DNA of 64,000 bases from Bacteroidales bacterium UBA6408 (GTDB taxonomy: Bacteria; Bacteroidota; Bacteroidia; Bacteroidales; UBA932): assembly GCA_002439805.1 (NCBI GenBank), contig DJPQ01000002.1, positions 3,555 to 67,554 of the forward strand, read 5' to 3'. The notes below the pieces were generated by a model. That model was given only the letters and a program-made list of their open reading frames with translations. It was not told the origin of the DNA and did not search any database. The position numbers and the translations under genes are program-made. Shown piece by piece: positions 37,747 through 46,915 of this stretch; position 1 is the stretch's first letter; every line of letters starts with the position of its first letter.

Positions 37747-38859
37747 TTATTCGCCCTTCTCGGCTCTTACAAAGTACATTTTCCCATCTGCGTAATACAC
37801 ATCGTTCAGCATGGCCATATCCTGGCTGGCTCCAATCCTGACAATGAGACCGAGAGAGCCGTAGGCCTCGTCGAAGCCATCCAGAAGAATGGCCTGACAA
37901 TTTTCACTAGTCCCGTCAGTGGCGGTTCCGACTGTGCCGTAGAGGATTCCGGTCTCGAATTTCCTCTCCGTGATGTTAGGCTGAACCATATAATAGTAGT
38001 CTGTATCCGATTGCTCGGATGTTTTAGTCAGACACAGTGAGCCAAGCGTCAGCACCATCTTCTGTGTGTCTTTGTCGTAGGACGCCTCATACTCAGTGCC
38101 TTCAACGAAAAGATCCCTAATGGTGAATGACTTGCCGTACTCTTTCTGCTCAATCGTGCAGTACGAGCCAATGCCTGGGACATCGACAGCGTTGCCTCCG
38201 TAGTACCAACGTTCCGCGTAAAGTCCAAAGCTGCCAAGCATCTGAAAGTAAGGATTCTCTTCGCGGGAGATCTGGGAAATCTTGATTTCCTTGCTCTCCG
38301 ATTTTCCGCCCGCCGTCGCCGTGACGGTGACTGTGGCATCACGGTGCTCTTCGCTGTTAGCCTCTGCCGCGACATTGACAAGCGCCCCGTCTGAACTGGC
38401 TGTCAGCCACGTCGCGCTCGACTCAACTTTCCATTCTGCGGCTGTCTCAACCGAGAACATGAAACTGTCTCCTTCTGAGTCAAGTTCAATGCTTTCCGGA
38501 GCATTGACATTCAGCGACAATACCGTTCCGGACCAGGATTGCAAGACCTTGATCTCCTTTTGGGCGGTTGCGGATTCGAGGGTCACCAAAGCCTTTCTTG
38601 CGTCCCCGGTCTCGTTGGCTGTGACAGTGATCGTCACGTTGCCATCGCCCTCCGTGGCAGTGATCCATGACTGTTCAGGCACGGTGGCGTGCCATTGTGA
38701 CGGACATGCCACGGAGATTGTGGCCGTGCCTCCTGCCATCGGGAAGGCCACGTTGTCCTGAGAGATGAGGAGAACATCCGCGATTTCTTCCTTCGTTATC
38801 TCGCTGCAGGCCGAAAGGACAAGCAGCGGGACTGCGAACATTACAAGCAACTTTCTCAT
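37747..38859 (-). CDS. BACON-domain lipoprotein, first gene of the operon
   Basis: This 370-residue lipoprotein has lipobox LVLSAC and two tandem BACON-type domains: TATISVACPSQWHATVPEQS and the second around SFMFSVETAAEWKVESSATW. The C-terminal 150 residues contain PYFQMLGSFGLYAERWYYGG and no motif I recognise. The start at 38859 was chosen because it begins the signal peptide MRKLLVMFAVPLLV. An upstream in-frame ATG would add 47 residues running through the promoter. It heads the 17-kb operon. Confidence 0.8.
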   Translation of the reverse strand: MRKLLVMFAVPLLVLSACSEITKEEIADVLLISQDNVAFPMAGGTATISVACPSQWHATVPEQSWITATEGDGNVTITVTANETGDARKALVTLESATAQKEIKVLQSWSGTVLSLNVNAPESIELDSEGDSFMFSVETAAEWKVESSATWLTASSDGALVNVAAEANSEEHRDATVTVTATAGGKSESKEIKISQISREENPYFQMLGSFGLYAERWYYGGNAVDVPGIGSYCTIEQKEYGKSFTIRDLFVEGTEYEASYDKDTQKMVLTLGSLCLTKTSEQSDTDYYYMVQPNITERKFETGILYGTVGTATDGTSENCQAILLDGFDEAYGSLGLIVRIGASQDMAMLNDVYYADGKMYFVRAEKGE

Positions 38860-39011
38860 TATGAAATAATTTTGATTGTGAAAAATATTATCGATGAAAC
38901 GCTTTAGAACGGTTTGGACGTAACCATTCTTGGAATACGCCGAACCGATCCCGACAGACAGTATGCAACGCGCTTTCATTCTGTAACCACTAAAATTCAC
39001 TACAAACGCCC

Positions 39012-39042
39012 CAAAGTTACAAAAATATGCTCAATTGAGCAA
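39012..39042 (-). promoter_or_regulatory. promoter of the SusCD-protease operon with internal palindrome
   Basis: On the minus strand TTG (39040-39042), 20 bases, then TAACTTTG (39012-39019), an exact -7; a second overlapping TATTTTTG lies just upstream. The spacer holds the perfect 12-bp palindrome GCTCAATTGAGC (39029-39040), a plausible operator. Confidence 0.5.
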
Positions 39043-39220
39043 GTTTTTTTTGCTAAAAGAAATGAATTACTGCTCCAATGGGGTGACTAGTATGATTATA
39101 TTATGATACATATAACTCTTTGTCGGTTACAAACTGTAAGCAACAATCGTAAAGACCAATATAATTACACCACAAAATAGATTTCAAACCGCACCTGGGA
39201 TAAGTTAATCAAACTTTCGC
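39043..39220. other. AT-rich spacer between divergent operon and obgE
   Basis: Apart from the two promoters at its ends I see no open frame, hairpin or repeat in this stretch. Confidence 0.4.
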
Positions 39221-39228
39221 TATCTTTG
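39221..39228 (+). promoter_or_regulatory. -7 box of obgE
   Basis: TATCTTTG is an exact match, 20 bases before the ATG. No clear -33 is present. Confidence 0.5.
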
Positions 39229-39248
39229 CACCTGCAAAGTAAAAGATT

Positions 39249-40241
39249 ATGGCAGACAGCAACTTTATAGACTACGTGAAGATTTTCTGCGCTTCGGGAA
39301 ACGGGGGCGCGGGGTCGATGCATTTGAGGAGGGAGAAATATGTGCCCAAGGGCGGGCCGGACGGAGGGGACGGAGGACGCGGAGGAAACGTCATTCTGCG
39401 GGCTAATCCTCAGTTCTGGACGCTCATTCACCTTAAGTATCAGAAACATATACGGGCAGGACATGGCGAGGCCGGGAGCGGGGCGCTTTGCAACGGGAAG
39501 GCCGGAAAGGACGTCTATCTGGACGTGCCGCTCGGGACTGTCGCCAAGGATGCGGAGACGGGCGAGGTTCTGCACGAAATGATTGAGCCGGGAGAGGAAT
39601 ATGTGCTCGTCAAGGGCGGGCGCGGAGGTCTGGGCAATGCAAACTTCAAGAGCCCTACCAACCAGACGCCGCGTTATGCACAGCCGGGTGAACCGGGGTC
39701 CGAGGGATGGTATATCCTTGAACTGAAGTTGCTTGCGGATGTGGGACTCGTCGGATTCCCGAATGCGGGGAAATCCACCCTGCTTTCGACGGTGTCGGCC
39801 GCGAAGCCGAAAATCGCGAACTATGCGTTCACGACACTGGAGCCGAGCGTCGGGGTGGTGCGCTACTATGACGACAAATCGTTCGTCATGGCCGACATCC
39901 CGGGAATCATCGAGGGGGCACACGACGGAAAGGGGCTGGGAATCAGGTTTCTCCGGCATATTGAAAGGAACTCGGTGCTGCTGTTTATGGTTTCCGCCGA
40001 AGAGGAGGACATAAAGAAGAGCTATGAAATCCTGCTGGATGAGCTGCGGGAATATAATCCGGAACTGCTCGTAAAGAACCGCGTGCTCGCCGTGACCAAG
40101 TCGGACATGCTGGACGAGCATCTGGAGGCCGAGATTGAACCTGCACTGCCGGAAGGAGTGCCGCACGTGTTCATTTCCTCGTTCACCGGAGAAGGCATAC
40201 AGCGGCTGAAGGACCTCCTGTGGGAAAGCCTGCATAAATAA
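39249..40241 (+). CDS. obgE: GTPase ObgE/CgtA
   Basis: This 330-residue essential ribosome-associated GTPase has an N-terminal glycine-rich Obg fold ([21 protein letters not shown], then [18 protein letters not shown]). The G domain carries G1 GFPNAGKST (near residue 165), G2/G3 [16 protein letters not shown], and G4 TKSDM. There is no long C-terminal OCT domain. It acts in late 50S assembly and stress control. Confidence 0.97.
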   Translation: MADSNFIDYVKIFCASGNGGAGSMHLRREKYVPKGGPDGGDGGRGGNVILRANPQFWTLIHLKYQKHIRAGHGEAGSGALCNGKAGKDVYLDVPLGTVAKDAETGEVLHEMIEPGEEYVLVKGGRGGLGNANFKSPTNQTPRYAQPGEPGSEGWYILELKLLADVGLVGFPNAGKSTLLSTVSAAKPKIANYAFTTLEPSVGVVRYYDDKSFVMADIPGIIEGAHDGKGLGIRFLRHIERNSVLLFMVSAEEEDIKKSYEILLDELREYNPELLVKNRVLAVTKSDMLDEHLEAEIEPALPEGVPHVFISSFTGEGIQRLKDLLWESLHK

Positions 40242-40421
40242 CGGATGGGTGCCTAAAAGGCGGATTGCGGCTTTACTCGTCTTGACAGAATCCTCACAAC
40301 CATAATGTTGCTGCGGCTCTGCCTTCACCGAGTGCCTTGCACTCCATCCTTTTGTGCATCCCCTCCAATACAGTATTTTTATTAAGAGACAAATTGAACC
40401 GAATCAGCATAAGATTGAACT

Positions 40422-41093
40422 ATGATAAACTGCCTTACAACGACGCTCGAACAGCTTGAGATGCTGGACAAGGAAGCTACGCTGGCGATAAACACAAGCG
40501 GAGGGGCGTTCACTGACGCGGTCATGCCGGTGTTCTCCCATGTAAAGGTGTGGATTCCGCTCTATCTCGCGGTACTCGGGATTATCATCTACCGCATGGG
40601 CTGGAAGGCAGGGCTTATCGTGACGCTTGCCCTCGTGCTGAACGTCGTGTGTGCAGACCAGATTGCAAATCTCGTGAAGGACGGGGTCGCGAGGCTTCGC
40701 CCTTGTATGGATCCTTGGATGAAGGCTCATGGGGTCAGGGTACTTGAAGGCGGAGGCGGCTGCGGATTCTACTCCGGACACGCGGCGAACGTGTTCTCCT
40801 TCGCAATGTGCTCGATGCTCTGTCTTTCCTTCATCCGCAGCCGCAAAGGTGCGATGGGACGGGAAAACGGGAGAAGCAGGAAAATATTTCTCGGAATATA
40901 CGGGAGCATAATTTTCCTCTGGGCGGCGGCCGTCAGCATAAGCCGCGTCTATTGCGGAAAGCACTTCCTCGGAGACATCACTGTAGGGGCGTTCGCCGGT
41001 CTCGTGACAGGAAGCCTGCTGGCGCTCGCGGCGATAATGGCCGTCAGACATATAAGGGCGATACGCGAGTCCATCCGTCCCGGAATTGCATAA
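40422..41093 (+). CDS. PAP2-family membrane phosphatase
   Basis: This 223-residue inner-membrane protein has about five hydrophobic segments and the three PAP2 motifs: KDGVARLRPC, FYSGHAAN (the PSGH equivalent with Tyr for Pro), and SRVYCGKHFLGD. The catalytic His in the third motif is present. Such enzymes dephosphorylate undecaprenyl pyrophosphate or other lipid phosphates. The substrate is not determined by sequence; proximity to murF hints at the undecaprenyl cycle. Confidence 0.85.
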   Translation: MINCLTTTLEQLEMLDKEATLAINTSGGAFTDAVMPVFSHVKVWIPLYLAVLGIIIYRMGWKAGLIVTLALVLNVVCADQIANLVKDGVARLRPCMDPWMKAHGVRVLEGGGGCGFYSGHAANVFSFAMCSMLCLSFIRSRKGAMGRENGRSRKIFLGIYGSIIFLWAAAVSISRVYCGKHFLGDITVGAFAGLVTGSLLALAAIMAVRHIRAIRESIRPGIA

Positions 41094-41172
41094 GGAACGC
41101 CATATACAAAGCGACACAGGCTCCAAATGAATATGCTCAAGTCGGAGCCTGCATATTTTCTGCGACTCCACC

Positions 41173-42567
41173 CTACAGGACCGGAATTACCTTCTCCATC
41201 CTCGTGCCGCGTGAGCCTTTTATGAGTATCGCTGCGGAAGAAAACTCAGACTCATGAGAGGCGACGTAGGCGGCAAGCTCGTCCGACGTGCTGAAACAGC
41301 GCTCCGCCCCTGCCTTTCGGAACTCCTCGCCGACAAAGTAGCCTTCAAGTCCATATTCCGCAACCAGCCGAAGAACCTTGAGATGCTCCGCGACCGATTC
41401 CCCGCCAAGTTCCAGCATATCCCCGAGCAGGACGATTTTCTTAGCCGCATCAAAGCCCGCGAAATTGTCCAGCGCCGCCTTCATACTCGACGGATTGGCA
41501 TTGTAGGCATCGACAATGAGGACATTGCGTCCCGTGCGCTGCATCTGGGAACGGTTGTTTGACGGGACATAAGACTCTATGGCCGCGACTGCGTCAGACT
41601 GAGGAACGCCGAAGAAACGCCCTATGCAGAGAGCGGCGAGAACATTGTCGGCATTGTAGGAACCCACCAGATTAGTGGAAACCGGCGTGCCGTCCGCAAG
41701 GCGAAGGCGAAGATAAGGATGCGCGGCATCGGCCTCCAGAACTGCCGAACCGGAATAGTGCAGACCGTAAGGAACCGCCACGAGCCCCACGGGAACCGGT
41801 CTTATGCGGTCACGGCCAAGGAAAGCTTCCATGTCGAAGACGGAGTCGTCCTGTGCAGTCCCGAAGCCCCTTGATGCAGCCATCTCGACCAGCAAAGGAT
41901 TGTCCTGATTGACGAAGACCATCCCCGCACCCCCGACATTTCCGGCGATGAAGTCGTACATCTCTCCCTTCGTTGCCTTCACGCCCTCGAAAGAGCCGAA
42001 TCCGAGGATATGAGCCCGCCCGACATTGGTGATGAGCCCGAAATCCGGAGCGGCTATATCGACAAGTTCCTTAATGTCGCCGGGATGGCTCGCGCCCATT
42101 TCAATGACGGCAATCTCCGTGTCAGGCGAAATGCCGAGAACAGTGAGCGGAACGCCTATATTGTTGTTGAGATTTCCGCTTGTCGCATGAGTGCGGAACC
42201 GCGTGGAAAGAACAGCGTTTATGAGTTCCTTAGTCGTCGTCTTTCCGTTCGTCCCGGTAAGACCGAGGACAGGGATGCTGAGCCTGTCGCGATGGTGACG
42301 GGCAAGCGCCCAAAGAGCCCGTAGAGTGTCCGAAACCGGAATGAGACGAGACTCGCCCGCAGCCGCAGCGGCAGCCGGAGAGCTATCATCAACAACGGCG
42401 TATGCAGCCCCCCTTTCAAGAGCCTGCAACGCATACTCATTCCCGTCAAAGTTCTCTCCTTTCAGCGCGAAGAACAGTTCGCCCCCGTTAATCTTCCGGC
42501 TGTCTGTCGTGACTTTGGCGCCGCAGGAGGTGAATATGCCATATAACTTGTTTATGTCCATATCCAT
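41173..42567 (-). CDS. murF: UDP-N-acetylmuramoyl-tripeptide--D-alanyl-D-alanine ligase
   Basis: This 464-residue Mur ligase adds D-Ala-D-Ala to the peptidoglycan precursor. It has N-terminal TTDSRKINGGELFFALKGENFDG, P-loop LGLTGTNGKTTTKEL (near residue 105), the substrate-binding HATSGNLNNNIG, and a C-terminal domain with IVDAYNANPSSM. A second ATG 6 bases later is an equally good start. It is isolated here from the other mur genes, lying 80 bases after dut on the same strand. Confidence 0.96.
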   Translation of the reverse strand: MDMDINKLYGIFTSCGAKVTTDSRKINGGELFFALKGENFDGNEYALQALERGAAYAVVDDSSPAAAAAAGESRLIPVSDTLRALWALARHHRDRLSIPVLGLTGTNGKTTTKELINAVLSTRFRTHATSGNLNNNIGVPLTVLGISPDTEIAVIEMGASHPGDIKELVDIAAPDFGLITNVGRAHILGFGSFEGVKATKGEMYDFIAGNVGGAGMVFVNQDNPLLVEMAASRGFGTAQDDSVFDMEAFLGRDRIRPVPVGLVAVPYGLHYSGSAVLEADAAHPYLRLRLADGTPVSTNLVGSYNADNVLAALCIGRFFGVPQSDAVAAIESYVPSNNRSQMQRTGRNVLIVDAYNANPSSMKAALDNFAGFDAAKKIVLLGDMLELGGESVAEHLKVLRLVAEYGLEGYFVGEEFRKAGAERCFSTSDELAAYVASHESEFSSAAILIKGSRGTRMEKVIPVL

Positions 42568-42647
42568 AAATCATTAAATACCGGTCCATAGCATTACTTG
42601 TTGCGAACGGAATGAAAAATCCGTCCCCAATGGCACCGGAATGAATA

Positions 42648-43079
42648 TCAGCGCCCGGTTGAGCCAAGTCCGCCCTCGCCTCGGGCAGTGTCATCGAGCT
42701 TCTCTACTTCTTCCCATTCGACGCGCTCGTAGCGGGCGACAATCATCTGGGCTATGCGCTCCCCCGGATTCACGACGAAATCCTTGTCTGAAAGATTGAT
42801 GAGAATGGCGGCAATTTCACCGCGATAGTCCGCGTCTATGGTGCCCGGAGTGTTCAGAACCGTGATTCCGTGCTTCGCCGCAAGCCCGCTGCGAGGTCTG
42901 ACCTGCGCCTCCGTGCCCTTGGGAAGAGCTATTCTGAGACCCGTCGGAACTATCACCCTCTGCATCGGGGCAATCGTAATCGGTTCGTCAATGTTTGCCT
43001 TCAAATCGACACCCGCCGAGTCCTCCGTAGCATAGGCCGGGGCATCCCAGCGCGAGCCGTTTATAATCCTTACCTTCAT
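42648..43079 (-). CDS. dut: dUTP diphosphatase
   Basis: This 143-residue trimeric dUTPase removes dUTP and supplies dUMP. All five motifs are visible: [47 protein letters not shown], and the C-terminal [11 protein letters not shown] arm. The start at [11 protein letters not shown] is preferred over a GTG two codons upstream. Confidence 0.97.
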   Translation of the reverse strand: MKVRIINGSRWDAPAYATEDSAGVDLKANIDEPITIAPMQRVIVPTGLRIALPKGTEAQVRPRSGLAAKHGITVLNTPGTIDADYRGEIAAILINLSDKDFVVNPGERIAQMIVARYERVEWEEVEKLDDTARGEGGLGSTGR

Positions 43080-43108
43080 CGTCACAATAAATTTAAATTT
43101 TCGCGACG

Positions 43109-43116
43109 CAAAGGTA
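43109..43116 (-). promoter_or_regulatory. -7 box of dut-murF
   Basis: The minus strand reads TACCTTTG, an exact match, 30 bases before the dut start. The -33 position falls in the inverted repeat at 43125-43159. Confidence 0.5.
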
Positions 43117-43124
43117 GCAAGAAT

Positions 43125-43159
43125 TAGGAACTGTTTTAAATTTTTAAAACAGTTTCTTA
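43125..43159. repeat. collapsed palindromic copy of the terminal-inverted-repeat element
   Basis: AACTGTTTTAAA (43129-43140) and TTTAAAACAGTT (43143-43154) form a 12-bp perfect hairpin, ending TTCTTA. Its outer sequence matches 15 of 16 bases of the right end of the 181-bp element at 62329-62509, so it looks like two element ends with no interior. Confidence 0.5.
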
Positions 43160-43191
43160 CTCAGCATCCCGCAAAACGCGGCGCGAATCTG

Positions 43192-43314
43192 CTAAACAAA
43201 TTCTACGGAACGGAGCTCCAGTCCGAGTTCGCTTACCATTGCGCTTACGCTCTCGTATGAATTGTCTGATGAAATGAAAGTGTTCATGAGACTGATGATT
43301 GAATCTGTACGCAT
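43192..43314 (-). CDS. possible 40-residue small protein
   Basis: A minus-strand frame runs from ATG (43312-43314) to TAG and encodes MRTDSIISLMNTFISSDNSY and then ESVSAMVSELGLELRSVEFV. It has an exact TAATTTTG -7 box 72 bases upstream (43386-43393). It shows no similarity I recognise. Codon use and length do not prove that it is coding. Confidence 0.35.
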   Translation of the reverse strand: MRTDSIISLMNTFISSDNSYESVSAMVSELGLELRSVEFV

Positions 43315-43385
43315 ATCTCTTGTATTTAAATGTTTTACATCCTCTTTTCAGAGCCGTCCAAAAGACCTTCCTCTGAATTACGATG

Positions 43386-43393
43386 CAAAATTA
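43386..43393 (-). promoter_or_regulatory. -7 box upstream of the 40-residue ORF
   Basis: The minus strand reads TAATTTTG, an exact TAnnTTTG, and no good -33 is present. Confidence 0.35.
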
Positions 43394-43395
43394 AG

Positions 43396-43434
43396 GCGAG
43401 CTTGTGCAAAACCACTGCACAAGCTCGCTTTTTT
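43396..43434. terminator. 13-bp stem hairpin with T-run
   Basis: GCGAGCTTGTGCA (43396-43408) pairs perfectly with TGCACAAGCTCGC (43416-43428). A run of six T follows on the plus strand and a T-rich stretch on the minus strand. It lies about 110 bases past the Na/Pi cotransporter stop, so the minus direction is the useful one. Confidence 0.6.
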
Positions 43435-43542
43435 GTAAATTTTTCAAAAATTATTTCCGAACAAAGACTTCTCGGCTCCGCTCGAAGCGACGCGGTGGAG
43501 GACAAAAGCCATTTCCCTCGGCTCCGCCCAAAGGGACAGAAA

Positions 43543-45372
43543 CTAATTGCTTCCCTTCCCCGGCTTGAGATTGACAAGTGCCTCGACGACGTTCACGACA
43601 TAATCCCCTATCTTCTCGCACTCGACAATCAGGTCCATATAGGCGGAACCCGTCGCGTACTCATATTTCCCTTCATTCAGGTCGATAATGTTCTGTTCCT
43701 TGAGGTTATTGCGCATCTCGTTGATATTCTGCTCCGTGTTGAGCGTCAGCTTGAGATCACCGATGTGCTGGCCGTTGTCCTTGAGAATCGCGGCCATCTG
43801 GTCGAACGCCGTGCGGACGAGGTCGAACATCGCCGCGAAATTCTCGTTCATTGACTGCGTGAACACGATATGGTTCTCGTTGCGGCGCTGGAGAATGCGG
43901 GCCATGTTGTAGTAGCTGTCGCCGATGCTCTCGATTTCCGAAATCTCGCGGAGCTTGGCCTGAATGGAGTGCTTTGACTCGTCGCTCAACCGACCGTCGG
44001 CAACCCTGCTCAGGTAGGCGGCAATCTCGACCTCCATGTTGTCGCTTATGTTCTCATATTTCTGAACCCTGAGGAACAGCGACGAGAACTCGTCCTGATC
44101 CGTCTCCGAATACATCCGCTGAATCATCTCGTGCATCCTGTAGGTCCTGTCGCTCATGAGGACTATCTCCTTGTGAGCCTGAAGGATGGAAAGCTCTGAA
44201 GTTGACATGAGACCGCCGGATATGAATTCGAGATGGGACTTGCCGTCGTCTTCAAGACTTTTCTCCCTGCGTGACGGGACAAGAAAAGTCACCGCCTTGA
44301 CATAGAAATTGGTGAACCATATCATCACACCTATATTTATAAGGTTGAAGACGGTATGGAACATCGAAAGACCGAAGGAGACATAGTACTGCATTGACGC
44401 GAAATTCGCGATGAGCACGTCGTTCCCGCTGACAGACGGGTCGAGACGTCCGTCGGTGAGGGCGGCGACGGTCGAAGGGTCAGCGGAACTGGCATAAGCA
44501 TAGAGAGCGTTGGGGTCGCCGACACATCCGGTCGTTATCCATGAGATTAGCTTCATGTAGGGACGGTAGAGCGCAAGGGCCCACACGGCTCCGAGGAGGT
44601 TGAACATCAGATGCCCTGCGGCCGCGCGCTTCGCCATGACGTTTCCGGAAACTGAAGCTATGATAGGAGTGATGCAGGTCCCGATGTTTCCGCCGAGCAC
44701 GAGAGCAGCGGCCAGATCGAAGGTTATCCATCCCTTGCTGCACATTATCAGCGCTATTGCGAATGTCGCGCTGGAAGCCTGCACAATCATCGTCAGCAGC
44801 ATTCCCGCAAGCGCGAACACGAGCACCGACCGGAATCCCATGTCGGACCAGCGCCGAAGGGCGTCGAACACAGCCGGATTCGCCTGAAGGTCAGGCACGG
44901 AGCGGTTCAGATAGTCCAGTCCGAGGAAAAGGAGCGCGAATCCGATGAGGAACTCGCCCCAGTTCGTGTAGGCCGATTTTTTCATAAAAAGAAGCGGCGC
45001 CCCGAACGCGAAAAGCGGTACGGCGAATGTCACTATATCTACCTTAAATCCGAAAAGTGAAATGATCCAGGCCGTAAAGGTTGTTCCAACGTTGGCTCCG
45101 AAGATTACGGCCATCGACTGCTGGAGCGAGATGAGACCGGCATTGACGAAAGAGACAATCATCGTTGTCGTTGCCGACGAGGACTGGACGAGCGCAGTGA
45201 TGAAGATACCGGTCAGAGCTCCGAGGAACTTGTTGTTGGTCATCAGTGCCAATATGTCTCTCAACTTGTTTCCGGCCGCCTTCTGCAGCCCCTCACTCAT
45301 GAGCTTCATCCCATACAGGAACATCCCGACGGAGCCTATAAGGGTAAGAATTTCCAAAAATCCGAAATTCAT
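43543..45372 (-). CDS. Na/Pi cotransporter with PhoU-like domain
   Basis: This 609-residue protein has two internally repeated membrane halves with the signature LVQSSSATTTMIVSFVNAGL and IVQASSATFAIALIMCSKGW, as in NptA/YjbB Na+/phosphate carriers. The last 200 residues are a helical PhoU-like domain that probably senses phosphate. It probably imports or exports phosphate with sodium. Confidence 0.92.
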   Translation of the reverse strand: MNFGFLEILTLIGSVGMFLYGMKLMSEGLQKAAGNKLRDILALMTNNKFLGALTGIFITALVQSSSATTTMIVSFVNAGLISLQQSMAVIFGANVGTTFTAWIISLFGFKVDIVTFAVPLFAFGAPLLFMKKSAYTNWGEFLIGFALLFLGLDYLNRSVPDLQANPAVFDALRRWSDMGFRSVLVFALAGMLLTMIVQASSATFAIALIMCSKGWITFDLAAALVLGGNIGTCITPIIASVSGNVMAKRAAAGHLMFNLLGAVWALALYRPYMKLISWITTGCVGDPNALYAYASSADPSTVAALTDGRLDPSVSGNDVLIANFASMQYYVSFGLSMFHTVFNLINIGVMIWFTNFYVKAVTFLVPSRREKSLEDDGKSHLEFISGGLMSTSELSILQAHKEIVLMSDRTYRMHEMIQRMYSETDQDEFSSLFLRVQKYENISDNMEVEIAAYLSRVADGRLSDESKHSIQAKLREISEIESIGDSYYNMARILQRRNENHIVFTQSMNENFAAMFDLVRTAFDQMAAILKDNGQHIGDLKLTLNTEQNINEMRNNLKEQNIIDLNEGKYEYATGSAYMDLIVECEKIGDYVVNVVEALVNLKPGKGSN

Positions 45373-45438
45373 ATTTTAACTTTTAATTTCTCTTGCTTTC
45401 CCCGGATAGACGAAGGTCGTACAAGAAGTTTTAGACCG

Positions 45439-45469
45439 CGAATTTACAATCTGATTGTCAAATAGGCAA
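45439..45469 (-). promoter_or_regulatory. promoter of the Na/Pi cotransporter
   Basis: Minus strand TTG (45467-45469), 20 bases, then TAAATTCG (45439-45446), one mismatch from consensus. Confidence 0.45.
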
Positions 45470-45558
45470 TGCCTGACGGACATTATATGGCAAAAAATGA
45501 AAATTTTATAAAAATTTCGATATTTCTGCGAGAAAAATGAATCATGAAACGAAATATT

Positions 45559-45590
45559 TTTGTAAAAAAGCGAAAGCAATCCTAAATTTG
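45559..45590 (+). promoter_or_regulatory. promoter of prfA
   Basis: TTTG (45559-45562), 20 bases, then TAAATTTG (45583-45590), an exact match, 68 bases before prfA. Confidence 0.6.
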
Positions 45591-45657
45591 CAGGATTTTA
45601 CGGGGATATACATTTATATACGGATATCCGAAGACATAAATTTACATTTACAGACAG

Positions 45658-46749
45658 ATGGCAGAAAACAACTCATTGCTTGCGAAAGTCCTCGGACTCA
45701 GGGAAAAATACGAGTCGCTCCAGACCCAGCTTTCGGATCCGGACGTGATTTCCGACATGAAGAAATATGTCCAGCTCAACAAGGAATACAAGGAGCTGTC
45801 GCCAATCATAAAGGCCGGCGAGGAGTACAGGAAGCTCGTCGAATCCTATGAGATGGCCAAGGAAATCATCGCGGAGGAAAAGGACGAGGAGCTCAGGGAG
45901 ATGGCAAAGGAGGAGATAGCGGAGATTGAGCCGCAGCTTCCCGAGATGGAGCAGAAAATCAAGCTCCTGCTCATCCCGGCCGACCCTCAGGACAGCAAGA
46001 ACGCCATTCTGGAAATCCGGGGAGGAGCCGGCGGCGACGAGGCGGCCATCTTTGCCGGAGACCTGTTCAGGATGTACAGCAAGTATTTCGAGCGCCGCGG
46101 CTGGAAGATGGAAATCAACAGCCAGTCGGAGGGCGCGGCCGGCGGATTCAAGGAAATCGTCGTGAAGGTCATCGGAGAGGGAGTCTATGGGGTGCTGAAA
46201 TACGAGTCCGGAGTTCACCGCGTGCAGCGGGTGCCGCAGACCGAGACGCAGGGCAGGGTCCACACCTCGGCGGCTTCGGTGGCGGTGCTTCCGGAGGCGG
46301 ACGAGTTCGACATCGAGCTGAACATGAACGACATCCGCAAGGACACATTCTGCTCTTCAGGCCCGGGAGGCCAGTCCGTCAACACGACCTACTCGGCAAT
46401 CCGCCTCACCCACATCCCCTCCGGAATCGTGGTGCAGTGCCAGGACGAGAAGTCGCAGCTCAAGAACTTCGACAAGGCTCTCGCCGAACTCCGAACGAGG
46501 CTCTATAATATGGAGTACGAGAAATATCTGAACGAGATTTCCGCCAAGAGAAAGACCATGGTCTCCACCGGCGACCGCTCGGCGAAAATCCGCACCTACA
46601 ACTACCCGCAGTCCCGCGTGACCGACCACCGAATCAACTATACTATGTATAACCTTCCGGTCTTTATGGACGGCGACATCCAGGAGCTGCTTGACCAGCT
46701 GCAGATTGCCGAGAACGCCGAACGACTAAAAGCCGCAGGCGAAGAGTGA
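45658..46749 (+). CDS. prfA: peptide chain release factor 1
   Basis: This 363-residue factor reads UAA/UAG. The catalytic [18 protein letters not shown] carries the GGQ motif (near residue 234). Lower in the chain, [12 protein letters not shown] belongs to the N-terminal domain, and the stretch containing [14 protein letters not shown] is the codon-recognition region (PxT type). Length is normal. Confidence 0.97.
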   Translation: MAENNSLLAKVLGLREKYESLQTQLSDPDVISDMKKYVQLNKEYKELSPIIKAGEEYRKLVESYEMAKEIIAEEKDEELREMAKEEIAEIEPQLPEMEQKIKLLLIPADPQDSKNAILEIRGGAGGDEAAIFAGDLFRMYSKYFERRGWKMEINSQSEGAAGGFKEIVVKVIGEGVYGVLKYESGVHRVQRVPQTETQGRVHTSAASVAVLPEADEFDIELNMNDIRKDTFCSSGPGGQSVNTTYSAIRLTHIPSGIVVQCQDEKSQLKNFDKALAELRTRLYNMEYEKYLNEISAKRKTMVSTGDRSAKIRTYNYPQSRVTDHRINYTMYNLPVFMDGDIQELLDQLQIAENAERLKAAGEE

Positions 46750-46821
46750 CGGCGGGGCGCATAACTTGGAACTTTCTTCAGAATGAGTTGAAGTAAAGTT
46801 TGGTTTAGAAGTGAGCACATC

Positions 46822-46858
46822 AAAATGTCCGATTTTCTTTAAGAATTTCGGACATTTT
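46822..46858 (+). terminator. terminator after prfA / left edge of the defence island
   Basis: AAAATGTCCGA (46822-46832) pairs with TCGGACATTTT (46848-46858), 11 bp. Its right arm abuts the -33 of the next operon. From here on the DNA is clearly more AT-rich. Confidence 0.6.
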
Positions 46859-46859
46859 A

Positions 46860-46890
46860 TTGCTGTGTCAAGAAGAAAATCGTATCTTCG
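46860..46890 (+). promoter_or_regulatory. promoter of the AbiE/restriction-modification operon
   Basis: TTG (46860-46862), 20 bases, then TATCTTCG (46883-46890), one mismatch, 25 bases before the start. Confidence 0.5.
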
Positions 46891-46915
46891 CACTACGAAT
46901 CATTTTATCACAAAG

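Noticed and set aside
39165..40328. 387-codon frame antisense to obgE
   Set aside because: obgE is certain; the antisense product has no recognisable domain.
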